Source: Rhodanobacter humi
GTDB lineage: Bacteria > Pseudomonadota > Gammaproteobacteria > Xanthomonadales > Rhodanobacteraceae
Assembly: GCF_041107455.1 (NCBI RefSeq)
Contig: NZ_JBGBPY010000001.1
Location: 3,100,001-3,164,000, forward strand
Length of the DNA: 64,000 nucleotides
Direction: 5' to 3'
In this document: positions 36,468-49,476 of the stretch, piece after piece
Layout: each line of letters begins with the position of its first letter
How positions within the stretch are numbered: the stretch's first letter is position 1
Position numbers and translations under genes: made by a program
Notes under the pieces: model-generated
What the model was told of the DNA's origin: nothing
The model's input: only the letters and a program-made list of their open reading frames with translations
The model's database searches: none

Positions 36468-39098
36468 ATGAGCATCGTGCTTCCCCCGCTGCCCCGCCTG
36501 CCGTCGGCCGTGCCGCGCTCGGGCGTGTCGGCCGATGCGCGACGTGCGTTGCGGCAGTTGCTGGGCGACGTGGATCGCGCGCTGGCCACCGCGTTCCGCG
36601 ACGGTGCCGACGCCAGCGCGCTGGCGCGGCGGCGCGGCGAGGCGGTGGCGCGCATCGTGGCGCACGTGTGGATGGCCTGCCTGGGCGAAGTGACGGGCGC
36701 GGCGCTGTTCGCGGTGGGCGGCTTCGGCCGCGGCTTGCTGTTCCCGCACTCCGACGTGGACCTGCTGGTGCTGGCCGAGCGGCCCGAGCCGGCGCGCCTG
36801 CGCGCGCTGGAGCAGTGCTTCGCCACGTTGTGGGACGTGGGCCTCAAGGTGGGCCACGCGGTGCGCGAACCGGCGCAGTGCCGCGCACTGGCCGCCGCGG
36901 ACGCCAGCGTGTTCACCAGCCTGCTGGACGCGCGCCGGCTGGCCGGCGATCCGGCCATGGACGACGCCTTGCGCGCCATCGTGGACGATCCGGCGCTGTG
37001 GCCGCCGCGCGACTACCTCGCCGCGCGGCTGGCCGAGCGCGACGCCCGCCACGCGCGGCACAACGACACCGCGAGCAACCTCGAACCCAACCTCAAGGAC
37101 GGCCCGGGCGGCCTGCGCACGCTCGATTCGCTGCGCTGGCTGGGCCGCCGGCTGGCGCATGCCGGCGGCTTCGAGGCGATGCAGGATGCCGGCCTGCTCG
37201 ATCCGGCCGAGCGCGCCAGCCTGTGCGAGGCCGAAGCCACGCTGCGACGCTACCGTTTCGCGCTGCACCTGGAGGCGGGACGGCCGGAAGAACGCCTGCT
37301 ATTCGACTATCAGCGCGCGCTCGCCGGGCGGCTCGGCTTCGAGGACGAGCACGAGAAGAACCTCGGCGTCGAACAGTTCATGCAGGGCTATTACCGCGCG
37401 GCCAGCCAGGTCGAGCGGCTGGGCGTGCAGATCGCCGAGCGCTTCGTCGAACTGCTGGAACCGCCGGGCGAGGCGAAGCCGGTGGGCGAGGATTTCGTGC
37501 GCCACGGCACGCGGCTGTCGGCGCGCGATCCGGAGTTGTTCGCGCGGCGGCCGGCGGCGCTGGTCGAGGCCTTCATCGCGCGGCTGGACGAGCCGGGCCT
37601 GATCGGCTTTTCCGCCGAGACCATGCGGCGCATCCACCAGGCCACTGCGCAGCACGATGGCGCGCTGGCCGACGATCCCGACGTGCTGGCCGCCTTCCTG
37701 CGCCTGCTGCGGCGGGGCGCACCCGCGGTGGATGCGCTGTGGCGGATGAACCGGCACGGCCTGCTGGCCGCGATCCTGCCCGCGTTCGGCAAGGTGGTCG
37801 GGCGCATGCAGTACGACCTGTTCCACGTCTACACCGTGGACGAACACACGTTGCGCGTGCTGCGCCAGATGGCGCGCTTTGCCGATCCCGAGGCGCGTGC
37901 CGAATTCCCCGTCGCCTGCGACGTCTGGGCCAGCCTGGGCCAGCCCGAACTGATGCTGCTGGCCGGCCTGTTCCATGACATCGCCAAGGGCCGCGGCGGC
38001 GACCATTCCGTGCTGGGCGAAGGCGACGCGCGCGCGTTCTGCGCGAAGCTGGGTTTGCCCGCGGCCGACGGCGAGCGCGTGGCGTGGCTGGTGCGCTGGC
38101 ATCTCCTGATGAGCACCACCGCGCAGCGGCAGGACATCACCGACCCCGACGTGGTGCGCCGCTTCGCCGACACGGTGGGCGACCGCGAGCGGCTGGGCCG
38201 GCTCTACCTGCTCACCGTGGCCGACATCATCGGCACCAGCCCGAAGCTGTGGAACGGCTGGAAGGATCGCCTGCTGGCCGACCTGTTCGCGGCGGCGCGG
38301 CAGGCGCTGCGCCGCGACATGCGGCCCGGGCACGACGCCGCGGCGCGCATCGACGCCTGCCGGGCGCAGGCGCTGATCCTGCTGCAGGCCGAGGGCACCG
38401 ATGCCGCGGCGGCCGAGCGCGCGTGGAGCGCGTTCCCCGACTCCAGCTTCCTGCGCCACCGCCCCGAGCAGATCGCCTGGCAGACCGCGGCGATCGTGCG
38501 CGCGGACGGCGCCTGGCCGCTGGTCGCCGTGCATCCGCTCTCGGTGCGCGGCAGCACCGAGCTGTTCGTCTGCACGCCCGACCGCGACGGCCTGTTCGCC
38601 AGCGTCACCGCGATGCTGGACCGGTTGCACTTCTCGGTGGTGGAGGCGCGCATCCTCAATTCCAGCGCCGGCATGGCGATGGACACCTTCCTGCTGCTGG
38701 AAGCGGACGGCCAGCAGCCGGCCAGCGCGGATCGCGCCGAGGAACTGCGTTCGCGCATGCAGCGCGCGCTCGCGCAAAGCGGCCAGATCCTGCCGCCACG
38801 GCGCAGCATGTCGCGCCAGCTGAAGCACTTCCAGATGCCACCGCGCATCGATTTCCGCCAGGCCGACGGGCGTACCCGCATGGCCCTGGTGTGCAGCGAC
38901 CGCCCCGGCCTGCTGGCCGCGGTGGCGCAGGTGCTGGTGGCCTGCGCGGTGCGCGTGCACGACGCGCGCATCGCCACCTTCGGCGAGCGGGTGGAGGATT
39001 TCTTCCAGCTCAGCGACCGCGCCGATGCGCCGCTGGACGAGACCCAGCAGGAACGCTTGCGCCAGTCGCTGCTGGCAAGGCTGGGGCAGGGCGCCTGA
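36468..39098 (+). CDS. glnD: [Protein-PII] uridylyltransferase / uridylyl-removing enzyme
   Basis: 876 residues. The nucleotidyltransferase motif GGFGRGLLFPHSDVDLL is at 84-100. An HD domain carries His503-Asp504 (FHDIAKGRGGDHSVLG). Two C-terminal ACT domains follow (ELFVCTPDRDGLFASVTAML and MALVCSDRPGLLAAVAQVL). GlnD adds UMP to PII when nitrogen is scarce and removes it when glutamine is high. map-glnD-dapD is a conserved Xanthomonadales order; here three genes separate glnD from dapD. Confidence 0.96.
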   Translation: MSIVLPPLPRLPSAVPRSGVSADARRALRQLLGDVDRALATAFRDGADASALARRRGEAVARIVAHVWMACLGEVTGAALFAVGGFGRGLLFPHSDVDLLVLAERPEPARLRALEQCFATLWDVGLKVGHAVREPAQCRALAAADASVFTSLLDARRLAGDPAMDDALRAIVDDPALWPPRDYLAARLAERDARHARHNDTASNLEPNLKDGPGGLRTLDSLRWLGRRLAHAGGFEAMQDAGLLDPAERASLCEAEATLRRYRFALHLEAGRPEERLLFDYQRALAGRLGFEDEHEKNLGVEQFMQGYYRAASQVERLGVQIAERFVELLEPPGEAKPVGEDFVRHGTRLSARDPELFARRPAALVEAFIARLDEPGLIGFSAETMRRIHQATAQHDGALADDPDVLAAFLRLLRRGAPAVDALWRMNRHGLLAAILPAFGKVVGRMQYDLFHVYTVDEHTLRVLRQMARFADPEARAEFPVACDVWASLGQPELMLLAGLFHDIAKGRGGDHSVLGEGDARAFCAKLGLPAADGERVAWLVRWHLLMSTTAQRQDITDPDVVRRFADTVGDRERLGRLYLLTVADIIGTSPKLWNGWKDRLLADLFAAARQALRRDMRPGHDAAARIDACRAQALILLQAEGTDAAAAERAWSAFPDSSFLRHRPEQIAWQTAAIVRADGAWPLVAVHPLSVRGSTELFVCTPDRDGLFASVTAMLDRLHFSVVEARILNSSAGMAMDTFLLLEADGQQPASADRAEELRSRMQRALAQSGQILPPRRSMSRQLKHFQMPPRIDFRQADGRTRMALVCSDRPGLLAAVAQVLVACAVRVHDARIATFGERVEDFFQLSDRADAPLDETQQERLRQSLLARLGQGA

Positions 39099-39119
39099 CC
39101 AGGCGTCGCTTCGCCGGAC

Positions 39120-40244
39120 TCACTCCGCCGCGTCGGCGCCCCACAGCGCTTCCATGCCGACCCGGATGCCCAGCGCCGCCAGGTCCACCACTTCGGTGAC
39201 CGCATGCGCCTCGATGTCGCCGCGCCGCCGGATCGGCGAGTGCAGGCGCAGGCCGTCGTGCGTGGTGAGCGAGGCCACCACGGGCTGGTGGCCGGCCGAC
39301 TGGCGGTGGAGCACCACCGCGAGTGCACCGTTGCGCAGGCGCACGCCGGTGCCGGGCGGATAAACGCCGAGCGTCTTGATGAACACCCGGGCCAGGTGTT
39401 CGTCCAGCGCCGCTCCTTCGTTGAGGAACAGCCAGCGCAGCGCCTGCGTCGGCTGCAGCGGCGGCCGGTACTCGCGACCGGCGACGCGCGCGCAATAGAT
39501 GTCCGCCAGGGCCACCAGGCATGCCGCCCGACCGATCTGCGCGCCGCGCTTGCCGTCGGGATAGCCGCTGCCGTCGCTGCGCTCGTGGTGGTCGCGCACG
39601 GCGTCGAGCCAGGTGGTGCTGGTGATCCCGCGCTCGCGCAGCATCGCCACGCCGAGCCGGCAATGCGCGCGCACCATCGCATGCTGCACGTCGGACAGCG
39701 GCCCCTCGCATGCGACCAGCGTATCGTGCAGGGTGAACATGCCGATGTTCATCGTCAGCGCGGCCGCGACGATGGCCGCCAGTTCGCCGGCATCGAGCGC
39801 CAGCGCCATGCCGGTGAGCTGGCAGGCGACCGCCGCGTTCACCGCATGGCGGCTGCTGTACGGGCCGTCGGTGTGCAGCAGGATGCTGGCCAGCGCCACG
39901 TCGGGATTGATCCGGCAGGCCTCGCGCACCTGCGCGGCGATGTCGGCCAGCGCCGCCGGGAAATCCGCCGGCTCCGGATCGGCCAGCAGGGCCTGCAGGC
40001 GCTGGCGCGCGTCCAGCAGCCGCGCCAGCGGCGAGCGCGCCGGTTCCGGCGACGGCGGCAGCGGGCCGCGGCATTCCTCCTCGGAACCGTAGAACAGCCC
40101 GTGCTGCAGCAGCATCTCGCGCTGCGCCGTGCTGCCGATCACCTGGCCCACGCACAGCAACAGGTTGCCTCGACCGTCGTAGGCATTGAAGCGCATGGGC
40201 AGGCCCACGGTCAGTTCGGTCGCGTCGAGCGGGCGCCGCGGCAC
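39120..40244 (-). CDS. HD-GYP-like protein with degenerate metal site
   Basis: 374 residues, starting at GTG 40244 behind a strong AAAGGAGG ribosome site. The C-terminal half is an HD-GYP fold: His133, His194 (RAHCRLGVAML), HHERSDGSGYPDG (219-231) and ALADIYCARVAGREYRPP. The defining His-Asp pair, expected at 165-166 in L-HD-IGK, is Met-Asn (LTMNIGMF), so c-di-GMP hydrolysis is doubtful; it may bind the nucleotide or a partner. The N-terminal domain (1-60) is the DUF3391-like region common in such proteins. It follows the GGDEF gene by 45 bases. Confidence 0.85.
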   Translation of the reverse strand: MPRRPLDATELTVGLPMRFNAYDGRGNLLLCVGQVIGSTAQREMLLQHGLFYGSEEECRGPLPPSPEPARSPLARLLDARQRLQALLADPEPADFPAALADIAAQVREACRINPDVALASILLHTDGPYSSRHAVNAAVACQLTGMALALDAGELAAIVAAALTMNIGMFTLHDTLVACEGPLSDVQHAMVRAHCRLGVAMLRERGITSTTWLDAVRDHHERSDGSGYPDGKRGAQIGRAACLVALADIYCARVAGREYRPPLQPTQALRWLFLNEGAALDEHLARVFIKTLGVYPPGTGVRLRNGALAVVLHRQSAGHQPVVASLTTHDGLRLHSPIRRRGDIEAHAVTEVVDLAALGIRVGMEALWGADAAE

Positions 40245-40289
40245 GGCTCCTCCTTTCGTCCGGATGTGCGGTCAGTGCGGCAGGGCATG

Positions 40290-43481
<3,192 letters not shown>

Positions 43482-43699
43482 CACGTTCTCAGCGTGGCCG
43501 GCCGTTGCGGCAGGCCCGGTACAGACCGGCAAGCAAGAGTCTTGCCGAGTTCGGTATCGGCCATCGGCCGCCGAACTTGAGCGGGCAGGAACGGGACGGC
43601 AAGGTGACCACCGTGCCGGGGGGAACAGACGCCGCCGCCGCCCGGTTTTGTCCGATGCGGGACCAGCCGGAGGCTTCACCTCGCCGCCACGATCTGGTT

Positions 43700-43722
43700 A
43701 AATGCTATCGATTCTCATTTGC
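43700..43722 (+). promoter_or_regulatory. Fur-box-like palindrome before the PepSY gene
   Basis: AAATGCTATCGATTCTCATTTGC. The right half (ATTCTCATTTGC) is a perfect half-site of the Pseudomonas/Xanthomonas-type Fur box and the left half keeps AAATG. It ends 11 bases before the start codon, so binding would block initiation. Confidence 0.55.
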
Positions 43723-43733
43723 GAAATTGCCGC

Positions 43734-44216
43734 ATGTCATTGACCCATCGCTTCCTCAAAGGCTGCCGCCTGGTACACCTCTACCTCGGCGTGTTCACCG
43801 CGCCGGCCCTGCTGTTCTTCGCGATCACCGGCGGCCTGCAGACTTTCGGCCTGCACGAGGCCAAGCGTGGCAGCAGCTACGCGCCGCCGAAGTGGCTCGC
43901 GGTGGCGGGGCAACTGCACAAGAAACAGGACATGGCCGTGCCGCCGGCCAAGCTGCGTCCGCCGGCCGCGCCGGCGACGGAGAAGCCGGCGGCCGCGATG
44001 CCGGCCCCGGCCATCCGTGCAGAGGCCGGGACGACCGCGCCGCGGGCGAAGAACCCGCTGCCGCTGAAGATCTTCGTCGCGCTGGTCGCATTCGCACTGG
44101 CCGTGTCGACCCTGACCGGTCTGTATCTCTCCTGGAAATACACGCGGCGTGCGGGGCGCATCCTCGCGATCTTCCTTGCCGGCATCGCGGTGCCGATCCT
44201 GCTCGCGCTGGTTTAG
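43734..44216 (+). CDS. PepSY-type membrane protein
   Basis: 160 residues from ATG 43734; the TTG at 43719 lies in the Fur-like box and is less likely. The N-terminus CRLVHLYLGVFTAPALLFFAITGGL matches the PepSY-associated TM proteins, which start with a short cytoplasmic segment and a helix with conserved His and Gly. A Pro/Ala-rich periplasmic stretch follows (about 60-110), then two helices (KIFVALVAFALAVSTLTGLYLSW and AIFLAGIAVPILLALV). Small proteins like this often accompany siderophore uptake; the box upstream supports iron control. The precise role is unknown. Confidence 0.75.
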   Translation: MSLTHRFLKGCRLVHLYLGVFTAPALLFFAITGGLQTFGLHEAKRGSSYAPPKWLAVAGQLHKKQDMAVPPAKLRPPAAPATEKPAAAMPAPAIRAEAGTTAPRAKNPLPLKIFVALVAFALAVSTLTGLYLSWKYTRRAGRILAIFLAGIAVPILLALV

Positions 44217-44398
44217 CGCGTACCGGACAAGCGCGTGCCGGCCCTCCCGATCCGCGGGCGAATCGTGGCGCGAGCATGGGTGCCCGCCGGTCGTCCTTCG
44301 TGTGAGCGCGGGCTTCCGGGCACCGGCGGTTTCCCCCTGCGGCGCGGGCGGGCACAATGGCGGGGCTATCTTCCGGCTGATTTGGACGTCCATTCCCC

Positions 44399-45223
44399 AT
44401 GCAAAGCATCGAATCCCTGATCGACGACGCGTTCGAGCGTCGCAACGAACTGACCCAGGCCGAGGTCGAGACCCACCTGCGCCCCGCGCTGGGGCAGGTG
44501 CTCGACCTGCTCGAATCCGGCGAGCGCCGCGTGGCCGAGCCGGACGGGCAGGGCGGCTGGAAGGTCAACCAGTGGCTGAAGAAGGCGGTGCTGCTGTACT
44601 TCCGCATCAACGGCAACCGCGTGGTGGACGGCGGTCCGGCGCTGGCTTTCGACAAGGTGCCGCTGCGCTTCGCCCACGGCGACGACGCGGAACTGCAGGG
44701 CCTCGGCGCACGCGTGGTGCCCGGCGCGCTGGTGCGCCGCGGCGCGCACATCGCCAGGGACGCGGTGCTGATGCCCAGCTACGTCAACATCGGCGCGCAC
44801 GTGGGCGCCGGCACGATGGTCGACACCTGGGCCACAGTGGGTTCCTGCGCGCAGATCGGCGCCGGCGTGCACCTCTCCGGCGGCGTGGGCATCGGCGGCG
44901 TGCTGGAGCCGCTGCAGGCCAATCCCACCATCATCGAGGACGGCTGCTTCATCGGTGCGCGCTCGGAAGTGGTCGAGGGCGTGGTGGTGGAGCGCGGCAG
45001 CGTGATCGGCATGGGCGTGTTCCTCGGCCAGTCCACCCGTATCTACAACCGCGCCACCGGTGAGGTCAGCTATGGCCGCGTGCCGGCCGGCAGCGTGGTG
45101 GTCGCCGGCAGCCTGCCCGCGAAGGACGGCTCGCACAGCCTGTACGCGGCGGTGATCGTGAAGCAGGTGGACGAGAAGACGCGCGGCAAGACCAGCATCA
45201 ACGAACTGCTGCGAGCCTTGTAG
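44399..45223 (+). CDS. dapD: 2,3,4,5-tetrahydropyridine-2,6-dicarboxylate N-succinyltransferase
   Basis: 274 residues. The central left-handed beta-helix is made of hexapeptide repeats ([60 protein letters not shown]). It succinylates the ring-opened intermediate in lysine and diaminopimelate synthesis; dapE, two genes on, removes the succinyl group. The stop TAG is the start of the next palindrome. Confidence 0.97.
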   Translation: MQSIESLIDDAFERRNELTQAEVETHLRPALGQVLDLLESGERRVAEPDGQGGWKVNQWLKKAVLLYFRINGNRVVDGGPALAFDKVPLRFAHGDDAELQGLGARVVPGALVRRGAHIARDAVLMPSYVNIGAHVGAGTMVDTWATVGSCAQIGAGVHLSGGVGIGGVLEPLQANPTIIEDGCFIGARSEVVEGVVVERGSVIGMGVFLGQSTRIYNRATGEVSYGRVPAGSVVVAGSLPAKDGSHSLYAAVIVKQVDEKTRGKTSINELLRAL

Positions 45224-45310
45224 GAGCGCACCCCCGGATCAAGTCCGGGGCAGGCTCTGTGCGCGATGGGATTTGCAGCGAGATCGATCGCCCACAGGGT
45301 GGGCCCCTAC
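45220..45310. repeat. Palindromic repeat with the same nested insertion
   Basis: GTAGGAGCGCACC + CCCCGGATCAAGTCCGGGG + CAGGCTCTGTGCGCGATGG, right arm CACAGGGTGGGCCCCTAC (decayed). Its TAG is the dapD stop codon. Confidence 0.85.
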
Positions 45311-45321
45311 AGGAAATCCGC

Positions 45322-45681
45322 ATGATCCAGCCAACCCTCTACGGCCTGCCCACCTGCGACACCTGCCGCAAGGCGCGCAACTGGCTGGACCGCTTCGCGG
45401 TGCCTTACACGTTCGTCGATTACCGCGCGAACCCGGTGCCGGCGGCCACGCTGAAGGCCTGGGCGGCGCAGCTCGGCGGCTGGGAGGCGCTGGTCAACAA
45501 GTCCTCGACCACCTGGCGCAACCTGCTGCCGCAGCGCAAGAACCCCGGCAGCGATCCGGAGTGGACCCTGCTGCTGAAGGAATATCCCGCGCTGATCCGC
45601 CGCCCGGTGGTGCTCAAGGAGGACGGCAGCGTCAGCACGGGCTTCAGCGACAACGGTTTCAAGAAACTGTTTCCGCGCTGA
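45322..45681 (+). CDS. ArsC/Spx-family thioredoxin-fold protein (YffB-like)
   Basis: 119 residues from ATG 45322 with AGGAAA upstream. It has CDTC near the N-terminus (LYGLPTCDTCRKARNWL), the redox motif of YffB/Spx-like proteins rather than the single-Cys arsenate reductases, and RRPVVLKEDG near the end. YffB proteins bind glutathione, and true arsenate reduction is doubtful. The gene is regularly found between dapD and dapE in Xanthomonadales and in the E. coli yffB-dapE pair. Confidence 0.88.
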   Translation: MIQPTLYGLPTCDTCRKARNWLDRFAVPYTFVDYRANPVPAATLKAWAAQLGGWEALVNKSSTTWRNLLPQRKNPGSDPEWTLLLKEYPALIRRPVVLKEDGSVSTGFSDNGFKKLFPR

Positions 45682-45772
45682 GCCCCACCGCATCGACGGA
45701 ACGCGATCCGTCCTCACCCGCATCGGGGCTTCGTTGCTAGGCTGCGCGCCTCCGCCTGCCCGCCACACCTGC

Positions 45773-46837
45773 ATGACGACCAGCAACGTCCGCCGTTACC
45801 GCATCAACCTGCGCATCGAGCGCGACAACGCCGCGCTGTACGCGCGGCTCGCCGAGCTGACTGCCGATGCGCGGCTGGCGCGCGCCTACCGGCGCATCGC
45901 CGAGGGCGAGCAGGCGAACGCGGCGTTCTGGGAGTCGCATCTGCGCGAGGCGGGCGCCGTGGTGCCGCCGCCGCGGACGGGACTGCGCGTGCGCGTGCTG
46001 GGCTGGTTCGCGCAAGCCTTCGGCACCGAGTTCGTGATGCCCACCGTGGTGCGGCTGGAACATGCCGACCACGGCGCCACGCCGGTGGACCGCAGCGGCC
46101 ACCGCGACCACTTCGTGCCGCCGCAGCTGCGCGCCGCACGCGGCCACAGCCACCGTGCGCAGAGCGGCAACACGCTGCGCGCCGCCGTGCTGGGCGCGAA
46201 CGACGGCCTGGTCTCCAACGCCTCGTTGGTGATGGGCATGGCGGGTGCCGCCGCCAGCGATCGCGCCGTGCTGCTCGCCGGCCTCGCCGGCCTGGTCGCC
46301 GGTGCCTGCTCGATGGCGCTGGGCGAGTGGCTCAGCGTGAACAGCTCGCGCGAGTTCTACCAGGCGCAGATCACCGAGCGCGCCGAGCGCCTCGCGGTGG
46401 CGCCGGAGGACGGCGTGCGCCACATCGCCGGCATCTACCGCGACAAGGGCCTGGGTCGCGCCGAGGCCGAACACCTGGCCGAGCATCTGGCCGAGACGCC
46501 GCGCACCGCGCTGGACACCGTGGTGCGCGAGGACCTGGGCATCGATCCCGCCGAACTGGGCGGTTCGGCATGGAGCGCGGCGTTGTCCTCGTTCTGCCTG
46601 TTCGCGTTCGGCGCGGCGTTCGCGGTGGTGCCCTACCAGTTCCTGCACGGCCACGCCGCGATGCTGGGCAGCATGGCCGCTACCGTCGTGGGGCTGGCGC
46701 TGATCGGTACCGGCACCTCGCTGTTCACCGGCCGCAGCGTGCTGTTCTCGATCGCACGGCAGTTCGTGATCACCCTGGCCGCGGCAGCGATCACCTACGG
46801 CGTGGGGCACCTGCTGGGCACGGTGGTCGCCGGCTGA
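45773..46837 (+). CDS. VIT1/CCC1-family metal transporter with ferritin-like N-terminal domain
   Basis: 354 residues from ATG 45773. Residues 1-110 form a helical rubrerythrin/ferritin-like domain ([20 protein letters not shown] ... [10 protein letters not shown]). The membrane part starts with [20 protein letters not shown], the VIT signature, and has five hydrophobic segments separated by a charged cytoplasmic loop. VIT-family proteins move Fe2+ or Mn2+ out of the cytoplasm; the ferritin-like domain may sense or bind iron. It is inserted between the ArsC-like gene and dapE. Confidence 0.88.
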   Translation: MTTSNVRRYRINLRIERDNAALYARLAELTADARLARAYRRIAEGEQANAAFWESHLREAGAVVPPPRTGLRVRVLGWFAQAFGTEFVMPTVVRLEHADHGATPVDRSGHRDHFVPPQLRAARGHSHRAQSGNTLRAAVLGANDGLVSNASLVMGMAGAAASDRAVLLAGLAGLVAGACSMALGEWLSVNSSREFYQAQITERAERLAVAPEDGVRHIAGIYRDKGLGRAEAEHLAEHLAETPRTALDTVVREDLGIDPAELGGSAWSAALSSFCLFAFGAAFAVVPYQFLHGHAAMLGSMAATVVGLALIGTGTSLFTGRSVLFSIARQFVITLAAAAITYGVGHLLGTVVAG

Positions 46838-46893
46838 GCACGCGCCTTCTGCTTGCTATGCTGCGTGCTTCACCCCACGCGACCGCCTGCGCC

Positions 46894-48045
46894 ATGTCCG
46901 ACGTGCTCGACCTTGCCTGCGAACTGATCCGCCGCCGCTCGGTGACGCCCGACGACGCTGGTTGCCAGGCGCTCTTGGCGGAACGGTTGCAGCGCGCCGG
47001 GTTCCGCATCGAGCACCAGCGCCACGGCGAGGTGGACAATCTGTGGGCGGTGCATGGAGGCCATGCTTCATCGGAGCCGGACCCCACGCTGGCCTTCCTC
47101 GGCCATACCGACGTGGTGCCCAGCGGTCCCGAGGATCGCTGGCAGAGCCCGCCGTTCGAGCCGGTGGTTCGCGACGGGAGATTGTTTGGCCGCGGCGCCG
47201 CCGACATGAAGGGTTCGGTGGCGGCGATGGCGGTGGCGCTGGAACGTTTCGTGGCGGCGCACCCCGATCATCCCGGCCGCGTGGCGCTGCTGCTCACCAG
47301 CGACGAGGAAGGCCCGACCAACCTCGACGGCGTGCGCAAGGTGGCCGCGGATTTCCGCGCCCGCGGCGAGCGCATCAACTGGTGCGTGGTGGGCGAACCC
47401 TCGGCGAAGGCGAGGCTGGGCGACCTGATCCGTGTGGGCCGGCGCGGCTCGCTCTCGGGCACGCTCACGGTGCGCGGCGTGCAAGGCCACGTGGCCTATC
47501 CCGAGAAGGCGTTGAATCCGATCCACGCCTTCGCACCCGCGCTGGCGGAACTCGCCGCAGAGCGCTGGGACGAAGGCAACGCGGATTTCCCGCCCACCTC
47601 GTTCCAGGTCTCCAACCTCAACGCGGGCACCGGCGCGAACAACGTGATTCCCGGCGAGCTCGTCGCCCTCATCAACTTCCGCTACTGCACCGCGAGCCGC
47701 GCGGAGGATCTGCGCGCGCGTACCGAGGCGATCCTGCACAAGCACGGGCTGGATTTCGCGCTGGAGTGGAACCTCTCCGGCGAGCCCTTCCTCACCCCGC
47801 CCAGCGGCAAGCTGCGCGAGACGGTGGTGGCCGTGTGCCGCGAGCTGTGCGGCATCGATCCCGAGCAGAGCACCGGCGGCGGCACGTCGGACGGCCGTTT
47901 CATCGCGCCGCTGGGCGTCGAGGTGGTGGAACTGGGGCCGGTCAACGCCACCATCCACAAGGTGGACGAATGCGTGGACGTGGCCGAGCTGGAGCGCTTG
48001 CCGGATTTGTACCAGGCGATCTGCGAGCGGATGCTGGCGGGCTGA
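46894..48045 (+). CDS. dapE: Succinyl-diaminopimelate desuccinylase
   Basis: 383 residues from ATG 46894, the first ATG that fits family length. Zinc ligands and catalytic residues lie in [16 protein letters not shown] (His), [14 protein letters not shown] (Asp), [13 protein letters not shown] (catalytic Glu) and the C-terminal [11 protein letters not shown] (His). It hydrolyses N-succinyl-L,L-diaminopimelate for lysine and cell-wall synthesis. Confidence 0.96.
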   Translation: MSDVLDLACELIRRRSVTPDDAGCQALLAERLQRAGFRIEHQRHGEVDNLWAVHGGHASSEPDPTLAFLGHTDVVPSGPEDRWQSPPFEPVVRDGRLFGRGAADMKGSVAAMAVALERFVAAHPDHPGRVALLLTSDEEGPTNLDGVRKVAADFRARGERINWCVVGEPSAKARLGDLIRVGRRGSLSGTLTVRGVQGHVAYPEKALNPIHAFAPALAELAAERWDEGNADFPPTSFQVSNLNAGTGANNVIPGELVALINFRYCTASRAEDLRARTEAILHKHGLDFALEWNLSGEPFLTPPSGKLRETVVAVCRELCGIDPEQSTGGGTSDGRFIAPLGVEVVELGPVNATIHKVDECVDVAELERLPDLYQAICERMLAG

Positions 48046-48069
48046 CAACCGTATTCATCGGAGGCAGGC

Positions 48070-49446
48070 ATGCGAATCGAATTCCACGGTGCGGCAGGCG
48101 GCGAAGTCACCGGTTCCTGCCATCTGATCGAGGTCGCCGGCCGGCGCATCCTCTTCGACTGCGGCATGGTGCAGGGCAGCCGCGACGCGGAGGCGCGCAA
48201 CGCCGAGCCGTTCGCGTTCGATCCCGCCTCCATCGACGCACTGGTGCTCAGCCACGCGCACATCGACCACATTGGCCGCGTGCCGCTGCTGGTCAAGCGC
48301 GGTTTCAGGGGGCCGATCTGGGCGCAGGCCGCCACCTGCGACCTGTTTCCCATCATGCTGCTCGACGCCGCCTCGCTGGCCGAGCGCAGTGCGGAATTCG
48401 ACAACCGCGATCGGGCGCCGGGCGAACCGGAAGCCGTGCCGCCCTACACGGCGGCAGACGTCGTCGTCGCGCAGAAGCAGCTGCATCCGCTCGCCTACGA
48501 AACCGACACGACCATCCTGCCGGGCGTGACGGTGCGCCTGCACGAGGCGGGGCACATCCTCGGTTCGGCGATGATCGAATTGCGTGCCGACGGCCGAAGT
48601 CTGCTGTTCACCGGCGACGTCGGCATGCGCGGCACGCCGATCCTGCGCGATCCCGCGCCGCCGCCGCGCGCCGACCTGATCCTGATGGAATCGACCTACG
48701 GCGACCGCAACCACAAGGATCGCGCCGCCACGGTGGCCGAGCTGGGGCAGATCCTCGCCGCGGCGCGCGCCGACGGCGGCAACGTGGTGATCCCCGCGTT
48801 CGCGGTGGGGCGCAGCCAGGAACTGCTGTACTGGTTCGCGGAGCACTTCGGGGACTGGAACCTCGCGCCGTGGACGATCTTCCTCGACAGCCCGATGGCG
48901 GCGAAGGTGATGGCGGTCTACGACAGTCACGAGGAGCTGTTCGACACCGATGCCGTGAAGGTCTGGGCCGGGCGCATCAAGCCGTTCAAGCTGCCGAACC
49001 TGCGCGTCAGCGAGAGCGTGGACGAGAGCAAGGCGATCAACCGCATCCACGGTGGCGCGATCGTCATCGCCGGCTCCGGCATGGCCAACGGCGGGCGCGT
49101 GCGCCACCACCTGGCGAACAACCTCGCGTTCGCGCGCAACCACGTGGTCTTCGTGGGCTACCAGGCCACCGGCACGCTGGGCCGGCTGCTGGTGAACGGC
49201 GTGCCGCGCGTGCGCCTGTTCGGCGAGGAGATTCCGGTGCGCGCGCAGATCCACACCGTGGGCGGCCTGTCCGCGCATGCCGACCAGCAGGGCCTGCTGG
49301 ACTGGTACGGCGCCAGCCCCAACCATCCGCCGGTGGCGCTGGCGCATGGCGAGAACCCGGCGCGCGAGGCGCTGGCGGTGGAACTGAAGCGACGCTACGG
49401 CGTCACGGTGACGCTGTCGCAACCGGGCATGCGGCTCGACGTTTGA
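48070..49446 (+). CDS. MBL-fold beta-CASP ribonuclease
   Basis: 458 residues. The metallo-beta-lactamase motif HAHIDH is at 62-67, with further ligands in HEAGHILGSAMIE and FTGDVGM. A beta-CASP insert is followed by the RMMBL-type end GGLSAHADQQGLLDW. This is the YpsC-like/CPSF-type RNA-processing subgroup widespread in bacteria. RNA endo- or exonuclease activity is expected, but the substrate is unknown. A GGAGGC site precedes ATG 48070. Confidence 0.9.
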   Translation: MRIEFHGAAGGEVTGSCHLIEVAGRRILFDCGMVQGSRDAEARNAEPFAFDPASIDALVLSHAHIDHIGRVPLLVKRGFRGPIWAQAATCDLFPIMLLDAASLAERSAEFDNRDRAPGEPEAVPPYTAADVVVAQKQLHPLAYETDTTILPGVTVRLHEAGHILGSAMIELRADGRSLLFTGDVGMRGTPILRDPAPPPRADLILMESTYGDRNHKDRAATVAELGQILAAARADGGNVVIPAFAVGRSQELLYWFAEHFGDWNLAPWTIFLDSPMAAKVMAVYDSHEELFDTDAVKVWAGRIKPFKLPNLRVSESVDESKAINRIHGGAIVIAGSGMANGGRVRHHLANNLAFARNHVVFVGYQATGTLGRLLVNGVPRVRLFGEEIPVRAQIHTVGGLSAHADQQGLLDWYGASPNHPPVALAHGENPAREALAVELKRRYGVTVTLSQPGMRLDV

Positions 49447-49476
49447 CGCAGGCGGCATTCACCAGGAGGCGTACTC

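Noticed and set aside
45322-45681. Calling the ArsC-like gene an arsenate reductase
   Set aside because: The CxxC motif and location next to dap genes fit YffB/Spx-like proteins; no arsenic-resistance neighbours.
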